Positions 18,881 through 30,310 of a stretch of 64,000 bases of DNA are shown here, in pieces; position 1 is the stretch's first letter; the number at the start of each line of letters is the position of its first letter. A program made the translations under genes and the position numbers. The notes beneath the pieces were generated by a model. The model made no database searches and had not been told where the DNA came from. It worked only from the letters and a program-made list of their open reading frames with translations. Source of the stretch: Jutongia hominis (GTDB taxonomy: Bacteria > Bacillota > Clostridia > Lachnospirales > Lachnospiraceae); the NCBI RefSeq assembly GCF_014384965.1, contig NZ_JACRSW010000032.1, positions 124,001-188,000 of the forward strand, read 5' to 3'.

Positions 18881-20998
18881 TTATTTTGCTGTTTCTTTTC
18901 CAAGGGAAGTATCTTCCCATTTTAAAGGTTCACTATCGCTTAGAACTGTTCCACCATCTGTCTGAATCTGTACAATAAAAGCATTGGGAATGGCTTCCTC
19001 TTCTTTTTGCTTCTCTTCCTGATCGGCATCTGCATCCGATGTTGTTTCCTGTGTAGGTGCCGGTGAAGCGGTTTCCTGCTCATTGGCTGCATCCTGATCA
19101 TACTCCAGGGTTTCTAAGATCTGTATATGATTTGCATCCACCCATTCTGTTGAAACCTCATCTCCATTGAATAAAAGATGTGCATATGGTGTAAAGTTTG
19201 ATCCGGTCACTAAATAACCGCGGTCATTTCTTTCAACATTTGTGACTGTAACCGGATATGTTCCCATTTGAAGCGGTGTCTCTGTATACGGCTTTGTTCC
19301 ATTATAAGCATATTGCTCTCCATAAAGCATATCATATTCTAACATTTTTAAATCATTATGGTATGTCTTGGTATTCTTTTTCATTGCCTGTTGGAACTTT
19401 GTAATATTTCCTTCATGTATCCCTAATTTGTTCAATACATATGAATACATTTGGTAAGCTGAAAGATTCTTGCTGATCTTTTTTAATCCAAGGTTATCCC
19501 AGATCACATATTGTGTCTGATAGAGATTAGAATCTTTTAAATCCGTTTTCTTGATATCCAGACTTGGCAGATGATCTCCATATAACACAAGGATCGTCTT
19601 TTCATTTCTCTGTTCTAATGCATTGACAAGGTTGCCTATCATCTCATCTACTTCACTAAGCTGATTGACATAATATTGATATGAATCTTTATCTCCGCTT
19701 TCCGGTACTTTCTTCACCCGGATGGCTGCATCCTCTACCGAAAATCCCTTGTATTTACCATGGCTTTGTACCGATAATCCCAGTGTAAAGTCAGGTCCCT
19801 GCGTCGAATCCAATGTTTTTAATATCTCACCGGTCAACACGCGGTCCTTTTTCCATCCATTCGGGTTGTCTTCCAAGCCATTCATATATTCCATAGAAGC
19901 AAAGGTATCAAATCCAAGATTTTTAAAAACCTTATTTCTTCCATAGAATGTGCCCTCATTGTTATGAACACAGTGTGATGCATACCCTAGCTGCTTTAGA
20001 TCATAACAGATACTTTCAGCTGCTGTCTTGCGAAGAATTGTTTTATATGGATACTCTGATGTGCCGAAATCTCTCTGGCTCATTCCGGTAAGCATCTCAA
20101 ATTCCGTATTAACTGTTCCTGCACCTACTGTTGGAACAGTTAAGAAACCATTTGAAAAACTCTTTTGCAACTTATGAAAATTCGGAATAGCATCTTTAGA
20201 CAGTTCTAAATCCTTTACCATATCAACATCAAAAAAAGACTCTAATTGAATAAAGATGATATTTGGTCTTACGCCGGTATCCGTAGTATAAGTCGATACA
20301 TTTAACGTATTTAGTACATCATCAACCGATTCCTTGCTGTAATTATCCGGTTTGGATATTCCGGTATCTATAATACTGTTTGTAAAACAATATACAAAGC
20401 CATAATTTTCATATGCTTCTGAAATGTTCGTATAATTGGTTGCCAAAGCCTGTACAGAATTACTCTTACTTCGTATAAAAAAAATACAGCCTGCCAAAAG
20501 AGCTACCGCAATCCCGGAAAGGATCAGCTTTTTTTGTGTACGGTGCTCATGTTTTGGTGCTTTGCGGTACAGAATACTCATACTGACAAATACAACAACA
20601 ATTGCAATAACGATCATAATGATATTTTTAATATTCAGATAATGTCCCGAAACACTGATCGCACTTTCTAATAATGTGATATCAACGGCTGAAAATGGTG
20701 TCACACGCAAATGAAGTGTAACAAAATTAACGACACCAAAGATCAACCAGATTGCAGAAACCAATGTGTACACAAATACTTCTCTCTTAAAAAATAATGC
20801 GACAGATACTGTCAGCATAATGATCAACGTATTAAACAGACACAAAACCGGCCTGTCAAAAAAGTAGAGTATTCCTCCCATTACAGACTTTCTACTTAAT
20901 GATTCAATTACCAGTTCCAGTAAGAAGGGAACTGCGATATAGCAAATTCCATAATGCAGAATCTTTTTCATCTGCTGCTTTTGTTTCTTTGTCATCAT
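18881..20998 (-). CDS. LTA synthase family membrane sulfatase with C-terminal TIG-like domain
   Basis: LtaS-type enzymes polymerise glycerol phosphate from phosphatidylglycerol or modify related polymers outside the membrane. The 705 residues contain about five N-terminal membrane spans (to ~185) and an extracellular sulfatase domain (about 245-550). Its metal-site signatures are FIQLESFFDVD, GTVNTEFEMLTG (catalytic Thr), QSHGKY and LYGDHLPSL. After the enzyme comes a unit resembling an IPT/TIG Ig-like fold (about 582-632 and 670-695), interrupted by a ~37-residue acidic, Thr/Ala/Glu-rich insert. Two ATG codons start the frame (20998 and 20995) after GAGGAATAGGGGAG. Exact substrate is unknown; it neighbours a transpeptidase and a polymer exporter. 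Confidence 0.88.
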   Translation of the reverse strand: MMTKKQKQQMKKILHYGICYIAVPFLLELVIESLSRKSVMGGILYFFDRPVLCLFNTLIIMLTVSVALFFKREVFVYTLVSAIWLIFGVVNFVTLHLRVTPFSAVDITLLESAISVSGHYLNIKNIIMIVIAIVVVFVSMSILYRKAPKHEHRTQKKLILSGIAVALLAGCIFFIRSKSNSVQALATNYTNISEAYENYGFVYCFTNSIIDTGISKPDNYSKESVDDVLNTLNVSTYTTDTGVRPNIIFIQLESFFDVDMVKDLELSKDAIPNFHKLQKSFSNGFLTVPTVGAGTVNTEFEMLTGMSQRDFGTSEYPYKTILRKTAAESICYDLKQLGYASHCVHNNEGTFYGRNKVFKNLGFDTFASMEYMNGLEDNPNGWKKDRVLTGEILKTLDSTQGPDFTLGLSVQSHGKYKGFSVEDAAIRVKKVPESGDKDSYQYYVNQLSEVDEMIGNLVNALEQRNEKTILVLYGDHLPSLDIKKTDLKDSNLYQTQYVIWDNLGLKKISKNLSAYQMYSYVLNKLGIHEGNITKFQQAMKKNTKTYHNDLKMLEYDMLYGEQYAYNGTKPYTETPLQMGTYPVTVTNVERNDRGYLVTGSNFTPYAHLLFNGDEVSTEWVDANHIQILETLEYDQDAANEQETASPAPTQETTSDADADQEEKQKEEEAIPNAFIVQIQTDGGTVLSDSEPLKWEDTSLGKETAK

Positions 20999-21274
20999 TC
21001 TCCCCTATTCCTCTAATTGTACTTCACAGGACCAATGCCACGCTCTGTCCTTATTCTACCTGTTATCAATTCTACTTTATTCCTATACTGCTGCAGTCGC
21101 ATTTTTTATTCTGCAAAAAAGAAAAGAAGTGGCATAATTTTCAATAACCTGATTCATTATACCACTAATTTTCATTTTGTGCTTAACATTCTACCATATA
21201 AATGTCAAAATATTGTGTCTTGTTCTTTCATATTGTTTCTGACGAAGCAATATGAACGGAATCATTGCCTTCAC

Positions 21275-22897
21275 TTAATTATTCAAGTTCACGTTAACAG
21301 TAACATTCTTTGTGACGAAATGACCTTCGCTGTCTTTTGCTGTCAATGCTGCCTGATATGTTGTTTCTGCCTGTTTTGTAACAACTACTGTCATAGAAGA
21401 TGTAATATCTTTATTCTGATAGGTTACTGCATTGTATGCAGTACCGGAAAGCAGATATGCCTTTACTTTTTCGATCACAACTTCAGAAGATGCATTGGCA
21501 TCCACACCTAATACCGAACTATTTACAGTAACCGAATCAGAACCATTGATCGTAACAAAATCTGTTGGAATTACTGTCACTTTGACGATCGTTGTATTAC
21601 CGGCTTTATCCGTAGTCTGATATGTGATCACATATTCATTATTCTTCTTTGTGATCGTTGTCACAACACTGTTGATCGTAAGTTTTGTATAATTGTCCCT
21701 CACAGACTTAATAAGGCTCTTAGCATATTCCTTATTAATTATTGCATTCTTTGCTACGCGGATCACTGAACCATTTGTAACACCTTCGATCACAGGAGCA
21801 CTGTTATCAATATACAGTTTTGTCTTTACGATTGCTGCATCACTTGCATTCTGCGCTGTATAAGTAACACGATATACATTTGTTTTCAGTTTCTTCCACT
21901 TCACGGAAATATATTTTGAAGCAAGCTTTTTACCTGCCTGCTTTGCACTTGCATAAGAAAGCAATGACTTCTTATTCAGGCTCTTCTTAGAAGTAATATA
22001 AATCTCCGTTGGTACAGAAAGCACAGGTGTCTTTTTCGCTGCTAATACTTTAACCCTGATCCTCTTTACCGCTTTGCGTGAAATCTCATCTACTAATTTA
22101 TAAGTCACACGATAGGTTCCCGGCTTTTTCGTATTGACTTTTGACACCTTATTACCGTTATAACGGATCGTAACCTTTAACAGCTTTTTAGCATTAAAAC
22201 CTGTTGTATTTTTTGCTTTTACACCTTTCATCACCTTATAAGATGCACCATAATTCAATTTTTTGTTTTTTACGCCGGTAATTGATGGTTTCTTTTTATT
22301 CCATGGGTTAGATGGATTATCCGTATCGGTCGGATCCCATGCAATGCCTCCCGGAAGTTTGATTGCCTTTGGCTTTCCTAGCGGTCCCGGATTTTTACTT
22401 GAGTAAATGATCACTTTTGAACCAGATGGCACATTATTATAAATCCACTTTGCATCTGCAACAGTCAGACGAACACAGCCATGTGATGCTGTTATACCTA
22501 ACTTATTGTACGAAGAAATCGATAATGTTGACGGATTCTGACTGGTATACCATACAGAATGGAACAATACACCACCGTAAATTCTGGTACAATACTGACC
22601 ATAGCATGGTCCCATCAACGTGTGCCAGCGCATCTTCTGACCTAATGAATAGGTTCCAAGCTTTGTTGCATATCCGGTAGAACAGATAATTGCTTTAACC
22701 GGCTTATAGGTTCCATTGCTATTCTGCTTGTAGACTGTTACACAGTTTGCCTGCTTATTGATCCTGATCTGATATGCAGATGCGGCATCTGCATGACTGC
22801 TGCTGTAAGCTGTTCCAAAAAGAACCGCCACAGCCATGACTAAAAAGATACGACAAACATTTAAACATTTTGTTTTCTTTGTTATAAGCTGTTTCAT
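21275..22897 (-). CDS. Secreted L,D-transpeptidase (YkuD) with C-terminal Ig-like repeats
   Basis: YkuD enzymes make 3-3 cross-links in peptidoglycan or attach proteins to it. The 540 residues have a signal peptide (hydrophobic stretch at about 16-30), the YkuD catalytic domain at about 40-165 with SHGCVRL carrying the nucleophilic Cys and an upstream His (VLFHSVWY), then a Lys-rich Pro/Gly linker. Three or more beta-rich modules of about 80-90 residues follow, with phrases such as KKPGTYRVTYKLVD and VITYQTTDKAGNT, typical of bacterial Ig-like/DUF5011 folds. GGAGG supports the ATG at 22897. No sortase motif is seen; retention may be through the repeats. Confidence 0.9.
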   Translation of the reverse strand: MKQLITKKTKCLNVCRIFLVMAVAVLFGTAYSSSHADAASAYQIRINKQANCVTVYKQNSNGTYKPVKAIICSTGYATKLGTYSLGQKMRWHTLMGPCYGQYCTRIYGGVLFHSVWYTSQNPSTLSISSYNKLGITASHGCVRLTVADAKWIYNNVPSGSKVIIYSSKNPGPLGKPKAIKLPGGIAWDPTDTDNPSNPWNKKKPSITGVKNKKLNYGASYKVMKGVKAKNTTGFNAKKLLKVTIRYNGNKVSKVNTKKPGTYRVTYKLVDEISRKAVKRIRVKVLAAKKTPVLSVPTEIYITSKKSLNKKSLLSYASAKQAGKKLASKYISVKWKKLKTNVYRVTYTAQNASDAAIVKTKLYIDNSAPVIEGVTNGSVIRVAKNAIINKEYAKSLIKSVRDNYTKLTINSVVTTITKKNNEYVITYQTTDKAGNTTIVKVTVIPTDFVTINGSDSVTVNSSVLGVDANASSEVVIEKVKAYLLSGTAYNAVTYQNKDITSSMTVVVTKQAETTYQAALTAKDSEGHFVTKNVTVNVNLNN

Positions 22898-22923
22898 TGT
22901 CTCCTCCATTTTGTTTTTTCTGA

Positions 22924-23664
22924 TTACTCTGTCATGTTTTTATATACTCGTGCTATTTTATCAACGGGACCTTCTGCTACCAGACGTCCACTGTCTAAAA
23001 TGATCGCTCTGTCACAAAGTCTTTTCACTTGTTCTAATGAATGCGATACAAATAGCACGGTAACACCTTTATCAAACATACTCATCACCTTATTTTCACT
23101 CTTCTGACGGAATTTTTTATCTCCGACCGACAACACCTCATCAAGGATCAGAATATCCGGTTCAACAACTGTAGCTACAGAAAAGCCAAGTCTCGCTTTC
23201 ATACCTGACGAATAATTCTTGATCGGAACTTCGATAAACTCACCAAGACCCGAAAAATCCACAATTTCATCGAATTTCTCATCTAAGAACTCTTTCGAAT
23301 ATCCCAAAACAGAGCCATATAAGTAAATATTCTCTCTGCCAGTGTATTCCGGGCTAAAACCCGCACCAAGTTCAAGCAGCGGTGCAATCACGCCGGATGT
23401 TTCAATATGACCGGCCGATGGTTTCAGGACACCTGATACAACTTTTAAAAGTGTACTTTTTCCTGACCCGTTTAATCCGAGAACACCAAGACGTTCACCT
23501 TTTTTTATTTCAAAATTAATATCCTTTAATGCCCAAAACTCATTGAATTTCAAATCTTTTCTTAAAAATTTGATCACAAATTCTTTCAGGTTATCCACTC
23601 TTTCGTGGTTCAGATTAAAGCGGATTCCGACATCCTGTACGGAAATTGCCACATTTTTTTTCAT
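22924..23664 (-). CDS. tagH: Polysaccharide/teichoic-acid ABC exporter, ATP-binding subunit (TagH-like)
   Basis: The ATPase of a two-gene exporter that flips lipid-linked teichoic acid or O-antigen-like polymers. The 246 residues contain Walker A LGLNGSGKSTLLKV (about 62-75), the signature YSSGMKARLGFSV, Walker B DILILDEVLSVGD, and His in VLFVSHSLEQVKRL. The long N-terminal region (VGIRFNLNHERVDNLKEFV) is typical of the TagH/RfbE/Wzt branch. There is no Wzt-like C-terminal carbohydrate-binding domain. GAGG supports the ATG at 23664. The partner permease lies directly upstream. Symbol is by family resemblance. Confidence 0.9.
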   Translation of the reverse strand: MKKNVAISVQDVGIRFNLNHERVDNLKEFVIKFLRKDLKFNEFWALKDINFEIKKGERLGVLGLNGSGKSTLLKVVSGVLKPSAGHIETSGVIAPLLELGAGFSPEYTGRENIYLYGSVLGYSKEFLDEKFDEIVDFSGLGEFIEVPIKNYSSGMKARLGFSVATVVEPDILILDEVLSVGDKKFRQKSENKVMSMFDKGVTVLFVSHSLEQVKRLCDRAIILDSGRLVAEGPVDKIARVYKNMTE

Positions 23665-23758
23665 GATGATCCTCATTTCTGTGCACAACTGTCATTCAAA
23701 GAAGTTTGATCTTCTTTATAAGAACTGTCCGTGCACCAGACAAGCCCTTACGATCCTT

Positions 23759-24544
23759 TTATACATAAAGAATGAATTTATCCTGTTCTTTATAAAATAA
23801 CACTGCACCAAAAATTAATGTGATAACTGCCACAACTGCTGATGTCAGACAATAATGCATATTCATTGGCTGTGCATATAAGACAGCATCTCGGAAGTTA
23901 GAGATACACATATAAACAGGGTTAATATTAAACACCCATCCGTTTCCTGTATTGATAATTCTCTCTGTCTGATAGAAAATAGCCGATGCATACATTACCA
24001 ACATCGTTGCAACCGTCCAGATATATTCAATATCACGAAAAAATACATTCAACGTTGCCAAGATCATACCAAGTCCTAATGTAAATACAAATAGGATCAG
24101 AAGTGGTACGATTGCCTGAATAATATAGAAAGACGGTTCTACCTTTAATACCGCTCCTACTCCAACTAAAACGATCAAAGAGATCAGGAATGTTACAAAG
24201 TTTGAGATCACGGATGATAAAACATAAATATATTTTGGTACATATACTTTCTTTATCATTGCTGCATTACCACTGATCGACTTTAATCCGGCTTTCGATG
24301 CTGATGAGAAGAACGTATAGAGCAAACGTCCACACAGAATATAGACTGGATATTGCGGATCGTCATTACCGAAGAACGTTCCGAATACCAGTGTTAATAC
24401 CATCATCGTTAATAATGGTTCTATTAATGTCCATAGAATTCCCAAATAGGAACGGCGATACTTTAATTTAATATTTTTCTTCACTAATTCAAATAAGAGA
24501 TTTTTATAGCGAAAGAAATTCTTCATATACCTTGTTATACTCAT
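23759..24544 (-). CDS. tagG: Polysaccharide/teichoic-acid ABC exporter, permease (TagG-like)
   Basis: ABC-2 family membrane subunit pairing with the ATPase 95 bases downstream. The 261 residues have six membrane spans and the family N-terminus: YKNLLFELVKKNIKLKYRRS followed by LGILWTLIEPLLTMMVL. The C-terminal part contains INPVYMCISNFRDAV, conserved in TagG/RfbA permeases. GTGGAGTG precedes the ATG at 24544. There are no glycosyltransferases in this stretch, so the exported polymer is unknown; the adjacent LtaS-like and YkuD genes suggest a cell-wall polymer. Symbol is by family resemblance. Confidence 0.9.
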   Translation of the reverse strand: MSITRYMKNFFRYKNLLFELVKKNIKLKYRRSYLGILWTLIEPLLTMMVLTLVFGTFFGNDDPQYPVYILCGRLLYTFFSSASKAGLKSISGNAAMIKKVYVPKYIYVLSSVISNFVTFLISLIVLVGVGAVLKVEPSFYIIQAIVPLLILFVFTLGLGMILATLNVFFRDIEYIWTVATMLVMYASAIFYQTERIINTGNGWVFNINPVYMCISNFRDAVLYAQPMNMHYCLTSAVVAVITLIFGAVLFYKEQDKFILYV

Positions 24545-24674
24545 ATTCACTCCACTTTCATGTGTAAAAACACATTATTCTTATTTTTGACAATACGTCA
24601 CATATTATAGCATACACACTCAAAAAGTCAAACGATACTGCCTGTCAATTCCATGCATTCAACAAATTATATAT

Positions 24675-24703
24675 TGAATACCATTCTAAAATACGATATA
24701 CTA
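24675..24703 (+). promoter_or_regulatory. Sigma-A-type promoter of the orphan gene at 24739
   Basis: TTGAAT, a 17-base spacer and TATACT lie about 35 bases before the start codon and are followed by a strong ribosome site (GAGGAGG). The short leader and good spacing make this one of the clearest promoters in the window. Confidence 0.65.
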
Positions 24704-24738
24704 TTATAAGATAATGAATATCGTGAGGAGGACTTTTC

Positions 24739-25200
24739 ATGACTCAACCTTATACAGTGCATGGCCTATCATACAAATATGATTCAGCACTTGATTTTCA
24801 TGTTACAATGTATGATGCATTGCCTTATAAAAGGGATAGTGATTATTGCAATGCACAAAAACTTACTTTGCACAGCAAAAGTATGATAAAATATTACTTA
24901 TATGCTACAAAAGAAGATGCCTACTGCATCGATAATAAAGACAGCCATATCAAAGAGATTCTGCGTGAAATTGCGGCTAGACAGCAAAAAGAACAGCATT
25001 CCATTCCTGAAGTTCCAGATGCTCCGGATGAAGACAGTGTAACACCGGAACAGATTCAGTCTTTGCTTGAGGACAATGTTATCGATAGTACAGAAACTCT
25101 GCCGAATCAAACAGATTTTACTGCATCTGATGAAAATGAAAATGGTCCGGATGCTCCCGAAAATACCGTGAATGCTTTTGCTGATGTAGAAGACTGGTAA
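24739..25200 (+). CDS. Hypothetical protein with acidic C-terminal tail
   Basis: Unrecognised 153-residue protein. The first ~85 residues look folded and contain several Tyr and Cys (MTQPYTVHGLSYKYD, YCNAQKLTLHSKSMIKYYLY). A short charged helix follows (KEILREIAARQQKEQ). The last ~60 residues are acidic and Pro/Asp/Glu/Asn-rich, ending ADVEDW. No signal peptide or membrane span. It is one of few plus-strand genes and stands alone with its own promoter, a GAGGAGG ribosome site and a terminator, so it is very probably a real single-gene unit. Function cannot be assigned from sequence. Confidence 0.75.
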   Translation: MTQPYTVHGLSYKYDSALDFHVTMYDALPYKRDSDYCNAQKLTLHSKSMIKYYLYATKEDAYCIDNKDSHIKEILREIAARQQKEQHSIPEVPDAPDEDSVTPEQIQSLLEDNVIDSTETLPNQTDFTASDENENGPDAPENTVNAFADVEDW

Positions 25201-25268
25201 ACTATGAAAAAAACACCGGGAAAAGCAACATAGTATTTTTCGATTTAAAATTCACAATACGAAAAATA

Positions 25269-25302
25269 AAAATCAGTACGTTCAAAAAACGTACTGATTT
25301 TT
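25269..25302. terminator. Bidirectional terminator between the orphan gene and dnaJ
   Basis: Perfect 14-bp stem AAAATCAGTACGTT / AACGTACTGATTTT with a 5-base loop and T-rich tracts on both strands (TTTTTATTTT on plus, TTTTTATTTTTC on minus). It lies between convergent genes and can serve both. Confidence 0.92.
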
Positions 25303-25319
25303 ATTTTGGCTTCTTAGAT

Positions 25320-26483
25320 CTATTTTTTTCTCTTAAAACCTTTTTTCTTTCCTTTAGGATCCGTATGGGCAGTTGTTTCCTGTGACTCTTTTTCCTCACC
25401 ATACATAACTGTCTGGAACGCTTTTAATGCTTCTTTCTGCTCTGCAGTCATCTTTTCAGGAACTTCTACAACCAAAGTTACATAATGATCGCCCCGGATC
25501 TGCTTGTTACGGAGAGAGGGAACACCCTTGCCACGCAGACGAACACGGGTATCTGTCTGTGTGCCCGGTTTAACCGTATAAATCACTTCACCATCAATTG
25601 TTTTAATATGGATGTCTCCACCTAACGCAGCCGTTGTAAAGGTAATCGGTACAGTAGAATATATATCTCTATCCTGTCTCTTAAAAATCGGATCTCTCTG
25701 TACAATCACTTCAACTAACAAGTCACCTCTTGGACCGCCATTGACACCCGGCTCTCCTTTATCACGGATTCTGACACATTGTCCGTTATCAATTCCAGCC
25801 GGTATGCTGACAGCAATTTTCTTTTTCCGGCTGATATATCCGGTACCATGACAATCTAGACAACGCTCTTTAATAATCTTACCGGTACCATGACAATCCG
25901 GACAGGTCTGGACATTTCTGACCATGCCAAACAAAGACTGCTGCGTAAACACAACCTGACCTTTTCCACCACACTTAGAACAAGTCTGTGGTGTCGTACC
26001 TGCTTTTGCACCTGTTCCGTGGCAGGAAGTACATTCGTCTTTTAATGGAATATTTAATTCTTTATCCACTCCAAAGCAGGCTTCCTTAAAGCTGATATTA
26101 ACACTATAACGCAGATTCTGACCTTTCATCGGACCATTATTCGCTCTTCTTTGGCGACTGCCGCCTCCAAAAAAGTCTCCAAAGATATCTCCAAAGATAT
26201 CTCCCATGTCCATACCACTAAAATCAAAGCCACCGGCTCCACCACCGGCTCCACCATCAAAGGCTGCATGACCAAACTGATCATACTGGCGGCGTTTCTC
26301 CGCATCACTTAATACTGCATATGCTTCTGAAGCCTCTTTAAACTTTGCTTCTGCCTCCTTATCACCCGGATTCATATCAGGATGATATTTTTTTGCCAAC
26401 TTACGGTATGCTGACTTTAATTCGGAATCGGATGCATTTTTACTAACACCTAAAACCTCGTAATAATCTCTTTTCTCTGCCAT
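25320..26483 (-). CDS. dnaJ: Chaperone DnaJ
   Basis: DnaJ stimulates DnaK ATPase and delivers unfolded clients. The 387 residues show the J domain with HPD at about 34-36, a Gly/Phe-rich linker (about 75-110), and four zinc-binding CxxCxGxG repeats ([32 protein letters not shown]). C-terminal client-binding beta domains and a Lys-rich tail follow. It is the last gene of the hrcA-grpE-dnaK-dnaJ operon. An 11-bp inverted repeat lies between dnaK and dnaJ, and a strong terminator follows. Confidence 0.98.
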   Translation of the reverse strand: MAEKRDYYEVLGVSKNASDSELKSAYRKLAKKYHPDMNPGDKEAEAKFKEASEAYAVLSDAEKRRQYDQFGHAAFDGGAGGGAGGFDFSGMDMGDIFGDIFGDFFGGGSRQRRANNGPMKGQNLRYSVNISFKEACFGVDKELNIPLKDECTSCHGTGAKAGTTPQTCSKCGGKGQVVFTQQSLFGMVRNVQTCPDCHGTGKIIKERCLDCHGTGYISRKKKIAVSIPAGIDNGQCVRIRDKGEPGVNGGPRGDLLVEVIVQRDPIFKRQDRDIYSTVPITFTTAALGGDIHIKTIDGEVIYTVKPGTQTDTRVRLRGKGVPSLRNKQIRGDHYVTLVVEVPEKMTAEQKEALKAFQTVMYGEEKESQETTAHTDPKGKKKGFKRKK

Positions 26484-26527
26484 TAATTTGCTCCCCTGTC
26501 TTAGTCAAATGACCATTTCTATCCTGT

Positions 26528-26559
26528 ATAGGCTACTGCCCAAAAAGACAGTAGCCTAT
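26528..26559. repeat. Inverted repeat between dnaK and dnaJ
   Basis: Perfect 11-bp arms ATAGGCTACTG / CAGTAGCCTAT around a 10-base loop. On the minus strand, the coding direction, no T-run follows, so it is not a canonical terminator. It could stabilise dnaK mRNA or mark a processing site. Confidence 0.6.
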
Positions 26560-26638
26560 TTTATCATTTCATATTTGTAATACAATTACAAGAAGAATAT
26601 ATTCATCTTCTGCATTGCCAATGTATTACCTGCCTATC

Positions 26639-28531
<1,893 letters not shown>

Positions 28532-28591
28532 CTATAATAAATTCATATTATTGTCTTTATTTCATCCGGAAATCCGGTAGTTACGCTGTTA

Positions 28592-29188
28592 TCAGTTTAC
28601 TACTTTTACCATACTATGTCTGACAACACTTTCTTTGTACATATAGCCTTTTTGCATTTCTTCGGCTACCGTACCGCTTTCTAAACTGTCATCATCTACC
28701 ATCATCACTGCGTTATGAAGATTTGGATCAAATTCTTTTCCAACTGCTTCAATCGGCTTGACACCGAGCTCATCAAATGATGTTAAAAGCTGTTTATATA
28801 CCAGTTCAACACCCTGTGCAAAAGGAGTTTCTTTCTCATCCTCTGTAACGGCTGCTAAGCCTCTTTCAAAATTATCAATGACCGGAAGCAGCTTTTCAAT
28901 GACTGTCTTTGCTCCGATCTCAAACATCTGTGCTTTCTCTTTTTCAGAACGTTTTCTGAAATTTTCAAACTCCGCAAGCTGTCTGACACGAAGATCTTCA
29001 TATTCAGCAAGCTTTTCTTCTAACTTTTCGGTTTTTTTATCTTTCTTCTTGCTAAAAATCTTTTTTTCTGCTGTCTCTTCTGTCTTCTCTTTTGCTGCTT
29101 CTTTGGTATCTTCCTTTGCATCCGTATTCTGTGCTGCTTCTGTAGTTGTCTTTTCTTCTTCGTTTGCTAACTGCTTTTCTTCTGCCAC
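28592..29188 (-). CDS. grpE: Nucleotide exchange factor GrpE (GTG start)
   Basis: GrpE releases ADP from DnaK. The 198-residue product has an acidic, disordered N-terminus (Glu/Thr/Lys-rich, about 1-65), a long helix (KLEEKLAEYEDLRVRQLAEF then ENFRKRSEKE), and the C-terminal beta-wing with FDPNLHNAVMMVDD. A frame opens at 29233, but that overlaps hrcA; the GTG at 29188 has AGAGGTGA at correct spacing and starts 19 bases after the hrcA stop, so it is preferred. Confidence 0.95.
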   Translation of the reverse strand: MAEEKQLANEEEKTTTEAAQNTDAKEDTKEAAKEKTEETAEKKIFSKKKDKKTEKLEEKLAEYEDLRVRQLAEFENFRKRSEKEKAQMFEIGAKTVIEKLLPVIDNFERGLAAVTEDEKETPFAQGVELVYKQLLTSFDELGVKPIEAVGKEFDPNLHNAVMMVDDDSLESGTVAEEMQKGYMYKESVVRHSMVKVVN

Positions 29189-29207
29189 TGTTCTATCACC
29201 TCTCTGT

Positions 29208-30245
29208 TTATTTATCCTCTTTGAAAATGTCATCTAACTGACTCATCAAAGAATTTAATGTTCCAACTACTTTGTCATAATCCATTCTCTTAGGACCGAC
29301 AATACCGATCTTACCATAGACACCTTCCTGTATCTTGTAAGTGGCAGTTACCATGGAACAGTCTTTCATGCTTTCTACCTGTGTCTCATCGCCGATATAA
29401 ACCTGAATATCATGAGACTCTTCGGTATTTTGCTTATCCGGAAGTCCAAGCCAGTTATTAATGATCTTCTTTTCTTCAAATGCTCCAAGAAGATCAGCCG
29501 CTTTGGACTTATCTGCCAATTCGGGATATTTTAAAATATTTGTCGCTCCGCTGGTATAGACTTCCAAGTCATCTTCTTCAACTAATGTCTTGCCGATCAC
29601 TTCCAATACCGAATCAATTACTCTGGTATGACTTCCCACCTGCTCCTTTAGCTTCTGGATCAAGGCAAGATTCATATCCATTACATCCAAACCGTTTAAT
29701 GTTGTATTTAAGACAAAATTCAATTTAACGATCTGTTCTTCTTCCACCGATTCTTCCACCCTGATCATCTGGTTCTTTACAGCATTGTTATCTAAAACAA
29801 TAACTGCAAGAAGATGCTCTTCATCAACTGAAGTGATCTGAATGAATTTCACGCGTTTGGATTGATAACGTGGTCCTGAAACCATTGATGCATAATTTGT
29901 ATTCGCTGCTAAAAATTTTGCAACCTGCTTTAATACATCATCAATCTTATCTGCTTTCTGCGTCAACTCCTCTTTTAAGTTATTGACTTCATTCGTCTTT
30001 GCATCAAGCATTGTGTCTACATATAGACGATATCCTTTGTCAGAAGGAATCCGCCCGGCAGATGTATGAGGCTGGATGATATATCCCATATCCTCTAAAT
30101 CTGACATCTCATTACGAATCGTTGCCGAACTGAGATTTAAGTCAGTATATTTAGAAATGGTACGAGAGCCAACCGGTTCACCAGTATCTAAGTACGTTCG
30201 GATGATTGCTTGTAAGATCTTAAGCTTTCTCTCGTCTAATTCCAT
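29208..30245 (-). CDS. hrcA: Heat-inducible transcription repressor HrcA
   Basis: HrcA binds CIRCE operators and represses class I heat-shock genes, folding through GroEL/ES. The 345 residues have an N-terminal winged helix (RKLKILQAIIRTYLDTGEPV, then TISKYTDLNLSSATIRNEM), the signature IIQPHTSAGRIPSDKGYRLY around residue 60-80, and a GAF-like dimer domain. GGGGAGGG supports the ATG at 30245. A perfect CIRCE lies 26 bases upstream, so the operon is autoregulated. Confidence 0.97.
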   Translation of the reverse strand: MELDERKLKILQAIIRTYLDTGEPVGSRTISKYTDLNLSSATIRNEMSDLEDMGYIIQPHTSAGRIPSDKGYRLYVDTMLDAKTNEVNNLKEELTQKADKIDDVLKQVAKFLAANTNYASMVSGPRYQSKRVKFIQITSVDEEHLLAVIVLDNNAVKNQMIRVEESVEEEQIVKLNFVLNTTLNGLDVMDMNLALIQKLKEQVGSHTRVIDSVLEVIGKTLVEEDDLEVYTSGATNILKYPELADKSKAADLLGAFEEKKIINNWLGLPDKQNTEESHDIQVYIGDETQVESMKDCSMVTATYKIQEGVYGKIGIVGPKRMDYDKVVGTLNSLMSQLDDIFKEDK

Positions 30246-30271
30246 AGGATCATTCCCTCCCCTCTTATTTG

Positions 30272-30298
30272 TTAGCACTCAATAAAAAGGAGTGCTAA
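30272..30298. promoter_or_regulatory. CIRCE operator of the hrcA-grpE-dnaK-dnaJ operon
   Basis: TTAGCACTC, nine bases, GAGTGCTAA: an exact 9-9-9 CIRCE element, the known binding site of HrcA. It lies between the candidate promoter and the hrcA start. Confidence 0.97.
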
Positions 30299-30310
30299 TT
30301 TCTAATAGTT

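Noticed and set aside
21017..21511. Plus-strand frame of 164 codons with many Cys and Phe
   Set aside because: It overlaps the end of the well-supported transpeptidase gene on the other strand, and its composition is that of an antisense frame.
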